A stretch of DNA of 64,000 nt, taken from contig PDHQ01000150.1 in assembly GCA_003339415.1 (NCBI GenBank), positions 1-64,000 of the forward strand, read 5' to 3'. This DNA is from Ophiocordyceps camponoti-saundersi (nom. inval.). Lineage: Eukaryota > Ascomycota > Sordariomycetes > Hypocreales > Ophiocordycipitaceae. Below are positions 22,901-34,180 of this stretch, piece after piece. Each line of letters starts with the position of its first letter. Position 1 is the stretch's first letter. A program made the position numbers and the translations under genes. The notes beneath the pieces were generated by a model. The model ran no database searches, was not told the origin of the DNA, and saw only the letters and a list, made by a program, of their open reading frames with translations.

Positions 22901-23600
22901 GAGTCGTATAAATTATTTAATTAATATACCGTTTCTAATAAGCGGGATATATCGTGCGATTATAATTTAAGTTAGTTTTTTTAAGAATATATAGTAGATA
23001 TATTTTAGCTAGTAGTAGGTCTATCTTTAAAGTTCCGATTAGATCATACGAAGAAGGTTTTCCTTATAAAGGTTAAAGTATATAATATCGTATATTTACT
23101 AAATAATAAACGTTATTAATTTAATCTTATCGGGAGGTTATATAAGGTCGGGTTATATATTCTAATAGAGCGGGTTCGTGCTTTAAGTCTAAATATAAGG
23201 GTTAACTTTACTTCTTTCTATTATTTCGTTATATAAAGCTAAAGTCTTATTTATTACTATCGTTATAGTTAATATATTTGCTACTTCTTATTTAACTTCT
23301 AAGGTTATAGAAGCTATATTATCGTTATTACGTTTCCGGAACGCTATTAAAGGTAATATTATACGACTAGCAAAAAGTACTAGGCTAAGTATAACTCTTC
23401 GGTAAGGACTTTATTATTAGTAAGTATTATATATTACCTTAATCTTTTAGTCTTAATAGTAGCACCGGGTAAAAAATAGCTCTTCGGTAAGAACTAATAT
23501 TAAGAAGTAGGGTAAAAGTATAGGTATTAGTCGATAGCGAGCATATAGGCTTTTCGGTATTATATAATACCCGTCTCGTTATTTTAGCTAATCTATAGTT
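17000..23600 (-). pseudogene. Copia-1A gag-pol remnant (minus strand)
   Basis: This is the reverse complement of the coding region described for Copia-1B. In sense order it holds 5' gag-like sequence (about 23600-21200), integrase (about 20950-20250), reverse transcriptase and RNase H (down to about 18500), then a 3' untranslated region. Integrase is the surest part. All stops in the motif regions are TAA/TAG, as expected from RIP of CAA, CAG and TGG. The plus strand of 17620-18300 also looks open if TAA/TAG are read as Q or W. That holds for any frame here because TGA has been eliminated, so it is not evidence for an antisense gene. Confidence 0.75.
17362..17381 (-). repeat. Conserved 3'-region hairpin of Copia-1A with adjacent CT/GA tract
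   Basis: On the plus strand GAGGGG-TATAAAAA-CCCCTC forms a 6-bp stem with an 8-nt loop. A (CT)n run at about 17390-17408 follows. The same hairpin and tract are kept without change in copies 1B (35210-35229) and 1C (55094-55113), about 400 bases before the sense 3' LTR. Confidence 0.7.
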
Positions 23601-23632
23601 AACTAATAATAACTAGTATAACTATTAATTAG

Positions 23633-23933
23633 TATTAAGTAGTTTTTATACGTACGTATAAGTAAGAGAAAGCAAAGGTAACCTATATTAAGTATAATTA
23701 GAGATAGATACCCTTCCTTTATCGTACGAGGAAGAGCGGCTATATAGCTAGATAATACTCTACTTCTATACCCTCCTTCTTCTTATCTAAGCTACCTCCT
23801 ACCTCCTAAGTCGTACGAGGTATAACTTAGGTAGTAATATATGTTTCGTTAGAGGCTTCCCTATATCCGTGCTATCCTCTATATATATATCGTATATTAG
23901 ATATAAAGGGGTATAGAGAGATAATATCTAATA
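23633..23933 (-). repeat. LTR of Copia-1A (5' LTR in sense orientation)
   Basis: 301-bp partner of 16659-16959. In sense orientation it is followed by CTAATTAATAG, the candidate primer-binding site shared with Copia-2. Confidence 0.92.
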
Positions 23934-23938
23934 GGTAG

Positions 23939-26260
23939 TATTTTCTAAATCCTCCTATAACGTTATTTAATTCTAGAAAACCTTCTTTACTTTCCGCGGA
24001 AAAGGAAAAAATAGTATAGATAGTTAATAATATACTTTACTTTTATAATATTATACCTTAAAACCTAAATTACCTTAGATATATTAACTTAGATAATAAT
24101 TTATAATTATATAATTAATTAAACTTATAGAAATTATTTAGATAATAAGTTAGGTTATAAGCTAAAAATATTAAATAGTTTAAACTTACTAATATTTTTA
24201 ATATTACTTTTAATTAGATTAAAGAAATTAATTAAATTATTATTTACTAGAGTATTAACCGATTTATAAACGCTTTAAAATAAGTTACCGCCTAAAGTAA
24301 GGATTATATAGATAAACTTATATAACTTATTCCTTTTTTTTTAGAGGTTATATTATAAAATAGTATTTTAGAGATTTAGACCCTTAGATTAAATTAGAAC
24401 TTACTTTTCCTAGCTTTAAAATTTAAAAATAAGTAAAAGCTTTTTAGAAAAAATTTACTATTTAACCTAATATTACTACTCTTACTATATAAAAATAAAG
24501 CTTTATATTTTAGAATATACTTACTAAAAAGGATTTCCGATTATAAATATTTAAAATAAAAAGAATAGCTTAAGTAGCTTTTTATTTTAAATAATCTATA
24601 TTAATAATTATCTTCTCTTAACTTAATATCTTACTCTAAGAAACTTTCTAATAGCTAACTAATAAAGATATTTTAGATAACTAACTATATAAATATAAAT
24701 AACTTATTCTAAACCTCTAAATTAAGCTAATTAAAGGAATTTTAGGTAATTTATAAAATAACGCTACTTAATATATAGCTTTAAGTTAATTACCTTAATA
24801 TAAATATAAGGTAAGTAATTTTAAGAAGAAATCTTTACGAAATCCGGACTACTAACTAGATCGTAAACTAAATAATTTCCCTAGAAAGCTAATAAATAAT
24901 ACCCGGAAACTTTTCGATAAGAATATTAAGTTTAAAGTAAAGATAAAATAGCTTTTCCTAAAGAAAAACGGAGAAGGCTTAAAAGGTAATCCTATCCTTA
25001 TTAATCTTATTTATAAACTTACTAAATAAAATCCTAATATCGATAAAGTCTTTATAATCTTTTCTAAGATATATAATATAATCTTTAATATTTTAAAATA
25101 TAATCTAAACGATAAAACTAACTTATCTAAATTATCTAAAGCCGAAAAAAATAAGTAATTAGCTAATAACTTATATTATCTTATTTCGGATTTTAAGAAA
25201 TATAAGATAAAACCTTTTAATATTATTAAAAACCTCCTTTTTAAAAACCTTCCTATTATTAAAGCTACTCCTTAGATAATTAATTTTCCTATAAAATAAG
25301 TTTTTTATTTTTCCTATACGAAGATTTTAGTATTCGGTAAAAATAAACCTTTTAACGCTATAAAAATATATATTAATATTAAAGTAAATAGATTCCTTAT
25401 TAAAAAGGACTTACTTAATAAGTTTAATAATATTAACTATAATCTAATAATAATTTAAAGCTTAAATAGTATTAGATTAGCCTTAACTTATAGTTAAGCT
25501 ACCTTTACTTTATATATTATTAGCAAAATTAATAATAAGTTTTACGTTAGTAAGTTTAAAGCTAGCGCTTAAGTTATTAAGTATCTTTTTACCGGAGTTT
25601 TATTAAGATAAGTATTCTTAATCCCTTATAGAATTAATATTCTTAAGTTTTAATAAGAGCTTAAGATTTAACTTTATAAAGGAATATATATCGAATACTA
25701 TTCTATTTATAGAGGACTAGCTATTCGTAAATATATAATAGCCGCTTTAGTAATAATAATCCCTCCTTTTTTAATAAGTATAATTCTAATATTAATTAAA
25801 GATCCTTCTAAGAATCGTAACCTTATCTTCTTCCTTAACTTTTATTTCCTCTTAAGTTTAATTATTCGTAATTACTTCTATTTAACTATCTTTAACTTAA
25901 GTAATAAATTAATCTTTTTTAAATAAAAAGAAAAGGTTAATATTATATTAAATCTTAACGATTAATTTTCTTTTATAATCCTTTAATAAATTACTAAGAA
26001 AGACTCTTTAGATAACCCCGATAAATATTTAACGCTAGATTCTTTTTTAAACTAAATAATATTATTTAATAAAACTAATACTAACTTACTTTTTATTAAT
26101 ATCTCGGATTTAAATTAACCTTATTAGTTAGGTATCTCTAAGATACCCGATATCTCGGAAATCGAAGGAGAATACGGCGTTAAAATCTATATATTAGATC
26201 CTTAATTATCTAAAAAAGTAAAATAACTTTATAATTCCCTTCTAAAACTCTAAGAAGATA
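23939..26260 (+). pseudogene. Gypsy-2 gag-like and protease-region remnant
   Basis: Continuation of the coding region after Copia-1A. It aligns with 46024-48200 of Gypsy-3. The reading frame through RIP stops is rich in K, E, N, L and Q, as expected of a capsid-type protein (about 23939-25200). A more hydrophobic part follows before the reverse transcriptase. I could not identify an aspartic protease D-S/T-G triad, so the protease is assigned by position only. The region is more degraded than reverse transcriptase and integrase. Confidence 0.5.
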
Positions 26261-26264
26261 TTAA

Positions 26265-27230
26265 ACTAATTAATCTGCCCCCTAAGCGATATTTAAAAAT
26301 CCCCCTTATTAATAATTAGTATAAAAAGAAACTTAGTTTATATCCTTATTTACTAAATAAACCTAATTAGGATTTCTTTAATAAAAAGTATAACGATATA
26401 TATTTATAAGGTAAAATAGAATAGGCGCTTAAAGCTTTACCTTTCGCTAGCTTATATTTTATTATTTAAAGAAAAGGTAAATTATATATTATTAATAATT
26501 TATAAGCTTTAAATAGCGTAGCTATTCTTAATATATATATCTAATACCTCTCCCTTAAGATATAATTTATAAATTAGCGGGTAAAAAAGTTATCTCTATT
26601 ATTAATACTCGAAGCTTTTTCTATTAGTTTCTTATTTATCTAAATTACTAAGAGCGGTTTATAATTACTTCTTACCGCGGATTAGAGAGGGCTATAATCG
26701 CTCTTATAAGGTATAAAAATTCGCTTACTTATATATAAAGATTTATTAATTATATTCTCTAACTATATAAAATATACGCTATTAGATATATTAACGATAT
26801 AGTAATCTTCTCCGATTTTTTAGAAGATTACGTTAAGTATCTATTTACTATATTTAATCTTTTCGTTAGTATAAATCTTTCCCTCTCCGCTTCTAAATTA
26901 TTCCTTTATTACTTATTTATAGAAATATTAAGGTATTATATTAACGGATTCGTACTAATAAATACTTAATCTTAGGTAAAAGCCTTATAAGATATTAAGT
27001 TTTTTAATACCTTATAATATCTTAAGTAGTAAATTAGATTAGTTAAATAAATAAAATATCTTATTCCTTATTTTATATAATAAATTAACTTTTTTTAGAA
27101 ATATAAAATAATAATATTCTAAAAAAAATAGGAAAATAAAATACCTATTATTAAACTAAAAAAAAATACCTTTACTTTTTAATTTAAAATTATCCTAATA
27201 AAGGAAAAAACTAACTATTTTAATAATATT
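26265..27230 (+). pseudogene. Gypsy-2 reverse transcriptase remnant
   Basis: A fungal Ty3/gypsy reverse transcriptase read through RIP stops. At 26430-26520 the reading LPFASLYFII.RKGKLYIIN corresponds to the conserved PFASP.LFV....LR.V.DYR block, and LNSVAI follows. At 26680-26740 GYNRSYK.QKF..LY matches the region before the active site. The catalytic box at 26787-26816 reads YINDIVIFSD: the first aspartate of the YxDD motif has become asparagine through GAC to AAC, a RIP change that by itself inactivates the enzyme. Gypsy-3 has lost both aspartates at this site (about 56136). It is followed directly by RNase H. Confidence 0.85.
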
Positions 27231-28140
27231 ATTAATACTTTTTATAATAACGCTACTTTTAGTTAGTTTTTTCCTAATTATTAACTTTTTTTATAAATTA
27301 ATATTTTCTAAAAAAATAGTTTTATAGCTTATCTTTTCTATATTAATAATAAGGAATCTTAGAAATTATTTTTAGCTCCGCTTTAGTAGTTTATTAAACC
27401 TATCTATTATCTTAATTATACCCTTAAACTAGCCGAAATTAAATACTAGCTAATTAAACTTAAGATCTTCTACTTAATATAAGCTTATTATAAACTCCGG
27501 ACTTATTTAATTAGAACCTAGAAACCGAAAATTATAATTTTTATAGATTATACCGCGATTTTAGTAATTATAAAATAAACCTCTCCTTTTACTATTAATA
27601 TAAGGAGTAATAATTACCTTACTCTCGCTTTTTAATTTCTAAGTTAATATCCTCTTAAAGTTTAATATATCTTAGGTATTTTTAATATTCTTATAAACTC
27701 TCTCTTACGCCTCCCCTTAAAAGTAATCCTAGAAAAAAAATAAGAAAAACTTAAGGATATTTAGGAAAATTATATTAATTAGAACTATATACTTATTTCC
27801 TTAAAAGCTATTCTTAATAACGCCTTCTAACGTAAGATTTCCGAAAGATATTTTCTTAATATATAATAATCTAAAATCTTAGAGTAACTTAGAAATAAAA
27901 ACTTTTAGGAAAGACTCCCTTTTATCTAAGCAAATAGCTTATTATATCTTAAAAATATTAATAGTTAATAATAACTTTATATTCCTAAAAACTATATTAA
28001 AGAAATTATTTCTAAGTATTATTTTTATAAATTTTATACTAATTAAAAATATATATAAGCTAAACTCTCCTTTAGTTTTATTATTCCTTAATTAAAAAAA
28101 AGATTAATAATTTTATAAATAAATACGATTTTTATAAATA
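27231..28140 (+). pseudogene. Gypsy-2 RNase H and integrase N-terminal region
   Basis: In frame after the reverse transcriptase. A segment at about 27430-27640 reads L.KLK..YLI.AYYKLRTYLI and then IIFIDYTAILVIIK, matching the gypsy RNase H pattern of a recognition helix followed by a D-H-T-A-type strand. SNNYLTLA.QFLS.YPLK precedes a linker to integrase. The same stretch is present at 5025-5900 and 56590-57480. The acidic catalytic residues cannot all be followed through the RIP changes. Confidence 0.75.
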
Positions 28141-28149
28141 AAATTAAAC

Positions 28150-28653
28150 TAATAAATAGCCTCCTTTTAGGGAAATAGTTTCTATTTATTCCCCGGCGAT
28201 CCTTTTTTATACGATTATAATAAACTTTATTACTAGACTCCTTTTAATCTTTTCGGAAAACTTACCTTAGTTTAAACTTAAAAAAAAGTTTTATAATACC
28301 CTCCTTACTATTACTAATAAGTTCTCGAAAATATATATTTTAACCTCTAAATACGATTACTTTACCGCCGAAAAATAAGCTTAGCGGCTATATTATAAGC
28401 TTACTTATTATAATTAGGGACTCCTAAAGTAAATTATCTTTAATTAGGATCTAAAATTTATATTTAAGCTTTAGAGAACCTTATAGTTTACCTTTAGTAC
28501 TAAACTTCTAATATCGATTATATATTACCTTTAAACTAATAGTTTATCTAAAAAATAAAACTAAACTATTAAAATTACTCTTAGATTTTTCGCTGCTAAT
28601 TTCTTAATAAAGCGATAAATTAACGCCTTATTAGCTTTTTAGTTTTCTTTTAA
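28150..28653 (+). pseudogene. Gypsy-2 integrase core, first part
   Basis: The frame reads a gypsy integrase core: INFITRLLLIFSEN, then YNTLLTITNKFSK.IYI near 28290-28330, TAEK.A.RLYYKL near 28360-28400, and F.QDLKFIFKL.R corresponding to the SDRDPKF(V/I)S..W catalytic block. TKLLISIIYYL.TNSLSKK corresponds to the TKLLMSTAYHPQTDGQSER block with its third acidic position nearby. It is cut at 28653 by Copia-1B (TSD TTTAA/CTTAA) and resumes at 35939. Confidence 0.85.
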
Positions 28654-28954
28654 TATTAGATATTATCTCTCTATACCCCTTTATATTTACTATATAATAT
28701 ATATATAAAAGATAGTATAGATATAGGGAAGCCTCTAATAAAATATATATTACTACCTAAGTTATACCTTATACGACTTAGGAGGTAAGAGGTAGCTTAG
28801 ATAAGAAAAAGGAGGGTATAGAAGTAAAGTATTATCTAGCTATATAGCCGCTCTTCCTTATATAATAAAGGAAAGGTATCTATTTTTAATTATACTTAAT
28901 TTAAGTTACTTTTACTTTCTCTTACCTATATATATATATATAAATTACTTAATA
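28654..28954 (+). repeat. 5' LTR of Copia-1B
   Basis: 301 bp beginning TATTAGATATTATCTC and ending ACTTAATA. The reverse complement matches the LTRs of Copia-1A. Confidence 0.92.
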
Positions 28955-28999
28955 TTAATTAGTAATTATACTAGTTATTATTAGTTAACTATAGATTAG

Positions 29000-31650
29000 C
29001 TAAAATAATAAGATAGGTATTATATAATACTAAAAAGCTCCTATACTCGCTATTAACTAATATATATATTTTTACCTTACTTCTCGATATTAGTTTTTAC
29101 TAAAAAGCTATTTTTACCTAATACTACTATTAAGATTAAAAGATTAAGGTAATATATAATACTTACTAATAATAAAATCCTTACTAAAAAGCTATATTTA
29201 GCTTAGTACTTTTTACTAGTTATATAATATTATTTTTAATAGCGTTCCGGAAACGTAATAACGATAATATAGCTTCTATAACCTTAGAAATTAAATAGGA
29301 AGTAGTAAATATATTAATTATAACGATAGTAATAAATAAGATTTTAGCTTCGTATAATAAAATAATAGAAAAAAGCGAAGTTAACCCTTATATTTAAACT
29401 TAAAATATAAACCCGGTTTATTAGGATATATAACCCGACCTTATATAACCTCCCGATAAGGTTAAATTAATAATATTTATTACTTAGTAAATATATAATA
29501 TTATTTACTTTAACTTTTATAAAAATAACCTTTTTTATATAATCTAATTAGAATTTTAAGGATAGACCTATTACTAGCTAAAATATATTTACCGTATATT
29601 TTTAAAAAAACTAACTTAAATTATAGTTATATAATATATCCCGCTTATTAGAAACGGTATATTAATTAAACGCTTTATATAACTCCTTAAGATTAAACCG
29701 GAAAACGTTTTACCCCCTAACTTATAAAAAGCCCTTTTTATATAGTTAGACTACCCCCCTTTTCTAAACTAACTCTTCTAAATTATATAATATAAGCTTT
29801 ATATTTAGTATAGCCCCCCAAGTTAAGATATATCTTAATATAGCTATTACGAAGTATTTTAGCCGAACCCCTATTTCGTATCACTTATACGTAAGAGTTA
29901 ACTACTTTATATAACTTAAATATATAGCTACCCTCGGTAACCTTAACTTAGACCCTCCTAAAACCGATAAATTAAGCCTTAATAAGTATTATATAAGTTT
30001 ATATATTACTATTAATACGAAAAGTAATAAATAAACTAATCTTTTTAAATAAGGTTACTACCTTCCTTAAAAGTTAGTAAAAAAATTAGAACTATATAAA
30101 GCGGCTATATAATATACTAATCGATAAGGCTAGGATTTTTATTAGCTATTACTCTTATATTAGTATAATAGAAGATTAATTTTACGCTATTTTTTTAGAT
30201 ATCTTTTTAGATAAAGCTTAGAATTATTATTTATATTTTATTAGATTAGATAAATAATAAGATAAAATTTATACTTTTTTAGATATATATTTTAATACTT
30301 ATACGAACTATTCGTTATATTAGATAAATTAAATTACTTTTTTTTTTAATATTATATAATAAGAAAACCCCGATAAAACTATAATAAATTTACTTAATAC
30401 CCTCCTTAATAAACTTTAACTTATTTAATAAGCTTTTAAACCTAACTATTAAGGAGAAAAGTAACTTTTTACTATTATTATATAAGCTTATTATAGCGTT
30501 CTAGAACTTAAATTAGCTATAATATTCTAAAATATATTATATAAAATATTTATTAATTACCTCCGTTCCTCCCTTATTATTATTATAAATAAAACTACTA
30601 ACTAATTCTTTATTAAATAACGCTACCTTAAGTATAATAAGTATTATACGAACTCCGGATAATCTTCTTTTACTCCCCGCTAATAACGATCGCCCTTTAT
30701 ATAACGTTTTTCCTTATAGTAACGCCGGTTCTAACCTTATATAATACGAAGATATTTTATATATAAAAAGAAAAGATATTAATTTATAAATTATAAATTA
30801 GATAATATCTAACGCGTACGTAAGTAATATTTTACTAATTATAAAGAAATTAGCTAGGACCTCCTTATAGAGGAAGAATTTAGCGTATTCCTTCTATTAT
30901 ACGAAAGTTCTAATAAATAAGATTCCTAGTTTTTATAATTATATAATAAAAACTCCGATATTAAAGAAGAAATTATTAGTAGCAAAAACGCGGTTTTATT
31001 TTTTATTATAGTAGCTTATATATACCGCCTTACTAGCGATAATATTTACTAACTAAAAGCCTTAGCGGTTTCCGCGGAATAATTCCTCCTTTCCGATATA
31101 TATTATATAACGTACTAAGGTAAGCTTTAAAATATAAAAGCTATATAAATCTTAACTATAGGTAAACTATAAGTAGAAGCTTATATTTAGAAATACCCTT
31201 ATATAATTATTAACTAAACCTTAACTAAGAATATAATTTATTTTAGCTTTTTAGAACTTATTAAGCTAATTAGAACTATTATTATATAAAACCCCCTTAG
31301 CAAAGTCTTCTATTATATTTTTAATATTTTTACCCCGTTCTTTTTCTATCTTAAAAATACTAACTACTTTTATACCTTTTACGGTAATATAAGGGATATT
31401 ATCGTATAATACGATAATATAATAGTTCCTATTATTAGGAAATAAGGATATTTATTTTTTAATATCTTAAAGTAAGAATTTATATTATATTATATAAAAT
31501 AAAAGTTACGATAGCTTTACTAATATTTTAGCTACCCTTATATATAATAGCTTTATAACTTATTAAAAAAAGCTAGTTTTTTAGATATAACCCTTATAGC
31601 TCTTAAGTTAATTTAATATTTATATTATTAATACTAATTATATAATTTAA
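29000..31650 (+). pseudogene. Copia-1B gag and pre-integrase region remnant
   Basis: The region between the 5' LTR and the integrase of Copia-1B. It should hold gag and protease. I could not recognise a zinc knuckle or a protease motif with confidence. A reading near 31380-31620 has the character of the pre-integrase segment of copia pol. An 11-bp inverted repeat with a 3-nt spacer lies at 31396-31420 (ATATTATCGTA, TAA, TACGATAATAT). The same hairpin is intact in Copia-1A near 21168 and decayed in Copia-1C near 51263. Confidence 0.55.
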
Positions 31651-31659
31651 AACTTTAGT

Positions 31660-32350
31660 AATTTAAATTCTCCCTTAAAAATAATTATAACTTTAATTAC
31701 TTACTAGTTATTAATATTTTTTACCTTAACGGTAAGTTAGTCCTATACGCTATTAACGAAGCTATATTTTTCTAAGCTGCCGCCTTTATATAAAATATAT
31801 CGGCGGTAAATACTTAAAATACCTTATATAAGTGCTAGATTTATATATACTAAGGCTTATTAGATATTATCTCCTATAATACTAAGACTAACTTTTCCTT
31901 TTTAAAATTTTATATAAATGCGAAATTACTTAGTATTATATATAAAAAAATACCCGTTAAAGCGTATTAGGCGATCGGTAAGGTTAAATATATATACGCC
32001 CCTTTTAAGCGGGCGTATAATACCTTATAATAAGAAATTAGTACTAAGACCGATAATATAATTATTTTTTAAATAGCTATTAAGGCTATTAATAATATAG
32101 CTAGATTAGATAGCCTTATTTTAATATTTCTTATTTTTAGCGCTTACCCCTATATTTCGTATAACTTACCCCCGGCCCTTAATATTACTATAAGAGCCTA
32201 AGTAATTTAGCGCGCTATAAAATAGGTATAATAAATTAAGGCTTAAGCGGATATTTTATACGCTCTCTATACCCGAAATAAACCTAACTTATATAACGTT
32301 TTATCGCTCCTTTTTTAAAGCGAAGTTCTTATTTAGCGTAAAAAGGATAA
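31660..32350 (+). pseudogene. Copia-1B integrase remnant
   Basis: One of the clearest protein matches in the window. In one frame through RIP stops it reads LVLYAINEAT.FQAA.FIRNIS, then IYIYQG.LDIISYNTETNF, then IPVKAYQAIGKVKYIYAPFKR from 31944. Near 32070 it reads AIKAINNIARLDSL, followed by A.NITIRAQ.I.RAIKQVQQIKAQ. These are the successive blocks of the fungal Ty1/copia integrase (VDEAT, D-G.N.F catalytic region, GKVERYHAPLRRAY, KAVNDTAGPDGL). Catalytic aspartates are partly converted to asparagine. Several TAA/TAG stops replace glutamine or tryptophan. Confidence 0.9.
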
Positions 32351-34180
32351 ATAGTAAAGTCTTTTCTATATTTCTAGTTTTAATAGCTAGGATATTATTT
32401 TTAAACTCCTTATAGGACTAACTAGATTTTATATAATATAAGTTAAACCCTATCTCCGCTCCCTCCCTATTATACTTATAAAGAAAAAAGTATAGTTTAA
32501 AATCCCGATTATACCCTTATATAATAAAGACTTATATAAAGCTTTTCCCTTTATATTTATTATTATAAAGGAAAAAGATAACTATATACTTACTATATAA
32601 TTACGGTAATAAGGTATTATTATTATTTTAGGATAACTATTTAAGGCCTCTAATTATAAGGAAATTAATACCCTTTTTATATAGGAAATCTTTACCTTTA
32701 TTTAATATAACTTTTCCTCGAACCTTATAAGATATATTTTTAAAACGCGTCTTATATAAGAAATAAAAAACTTAAACGATAGCTCTTACGAAAAGTCCCG
32801 CCTAGTTATTTAGGGCTATAGAGATAACGGTAAAGAAGAAATCTTTATATAATTACCTATAATTCTATATATATTATAGCGCCTTCTTCTTACTCTTAAA
32901 CCTACCCTTATAAAGTTATATAATTACTAAGGTAAATTACGAGATATTATATAAGCGTATATATAGTTTACTAATCTTTTAAGTTATATAATATACGCGT
33001 ACTTTCCTAAAAAATTATAAGATTAATATTTACCTTATACTCTTTTATATATTAAGAAGCCGCTATACGGGCTACTAGAATTAAGATTATACTAGTTTAA
33101 AATATATTATAATTATTATTATATAAACCTTTATATAACGCCCTTATTATATAATCTATATCTTTTATTTATAATAGCTAGCCTTAACTTATTCGGAATA
33201 ACGGGCTTATAAATAGATAATATATTCTCTTTTATATCTAATATATTCTCTAAACTTAAGGAAAATAAGTTAAAACGGGCAAAGCTTCGTACGAAGCTTA
33301 AAATATTCCTTACTAATAGCTTATCTATTAACTTTAATAGTAGTTATATTACGCGCGAATTATATAATATCGTTCTTATATAGAAAAGATAGGTAAAGGG
33401 CCTTTACGTTATTAACCTAACCGCCGATATTACTTTATAAGATTTTATTAGCTAGTAAGCTTAAGGAGTATATATTATTTTTACCTATTAACTAAAGGCG
33501 TCGTATAACTTTATAATAGCCGCTTAAATAACCGATCCTTCCTTATAAGATATTTTAGCTTTTAATAAATATATTTAATAATAGATTAATAATATTACCC
33601 GCGGTTTATAGTTTATTCCGCTTAACCTATCTTATACGAAACTATTTATTTTTATAGATAGGTTATTTGCGAATAATAAGGATTTTACCTTATAGCTTAG
33701 TATTTTAATTATCCTTAATAAGGAAAACTAGTCCTCTAACTTATTTATTATATAAGGTAATATCCTTTACTAAACCTTTACGAAATATAAAAGGGTTACT
33801 CGAAATATCTTAGTAAGCGAATTTTATAGTATAGTAAATAGTGTTAATATTAGCCTAGCCCTTTACTTAATTATTTAAGCTATCGTATAATCTTTAAGCA
33901 CGCCTCCGATCCCCTTTATTCTCTATATAAACTTATATTTGTTATATAATTACCTAATAAGACTTAGCTTAATAATAGAAAAACGGCTAATAATTAATAT
34001 TATAGCTATTTATAAATTATACGAGCGTAAGGAAATTTTAGAAATATAATAGATTAATAGTAAAAATAACCTAACTAACGCTTATATTAAGGATAGCCCT
34101 AACTTAGCCTTATTAACTTTTATTTCTATAAATTCCTATAAGTTATAAATTAAAGCTATTATTTAATAATTTACTTAAGT
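32351..34180 (+). pseudogene. Copia-1B reverse transcriptase and RNase H remnant
   Basis: A PLYGL-like segment at about 33057 precedes the active-site box at 33204-33221. This reads GL(Q)IDN, corresponding to the GLQTDDT motif used by these fungal copia elements in place of YVDD; one aspartate is now asparagine. A KLKE..LKRAKLRTKLKIFLT run follows. RNase H starts near 33600 with RGLQFIPLNLSYTKLFIFID and FANNKDF, the conserved TRGL....L...KLFVFVDGSFANNKDLSSQ block. A LINFYFYKF-like stretch lies near 34110. Coding evidence ends at about 34.2 kb. Confidence 0.88.

Larger units (their letters stand above)
16659..23933 (-). mobile_element. Copia-1A: Ty1/copia retrotransposon in minus orientation (7275 bp, TSD GGTAG)
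   Basis: 301-bp LTRs at 16659-16959 and 23633-23933; TSD GGTAG at 16654-16658 and 23934-23938. The left end keeps the original TG (TGTTAAG). On the minus strand a purine tract (AAAAAGAAAAAGTCGAG) lies directly before the LTR at 16659-16959, fixing the sense as minus. Copies 1B and 1C in plus orientation confirm it. Integrase is on the minus strand: a segment near 20568-20625 reads KVER.YAPL, the best preserved version of this motif among the three copies. It was inserted into the gag-like part of Gypsy-2, and the Gypsy-2 sequence resumes exactly at 23939. Confidence 0.92.

Noticed and set aside
30120..30330. Copia integrase zinc-finger region in the early part of Copia-1B
   Set aside because: The reading suggested by eye has no HHCC pattern, and the true integrase blocks lie at 31660-32350.
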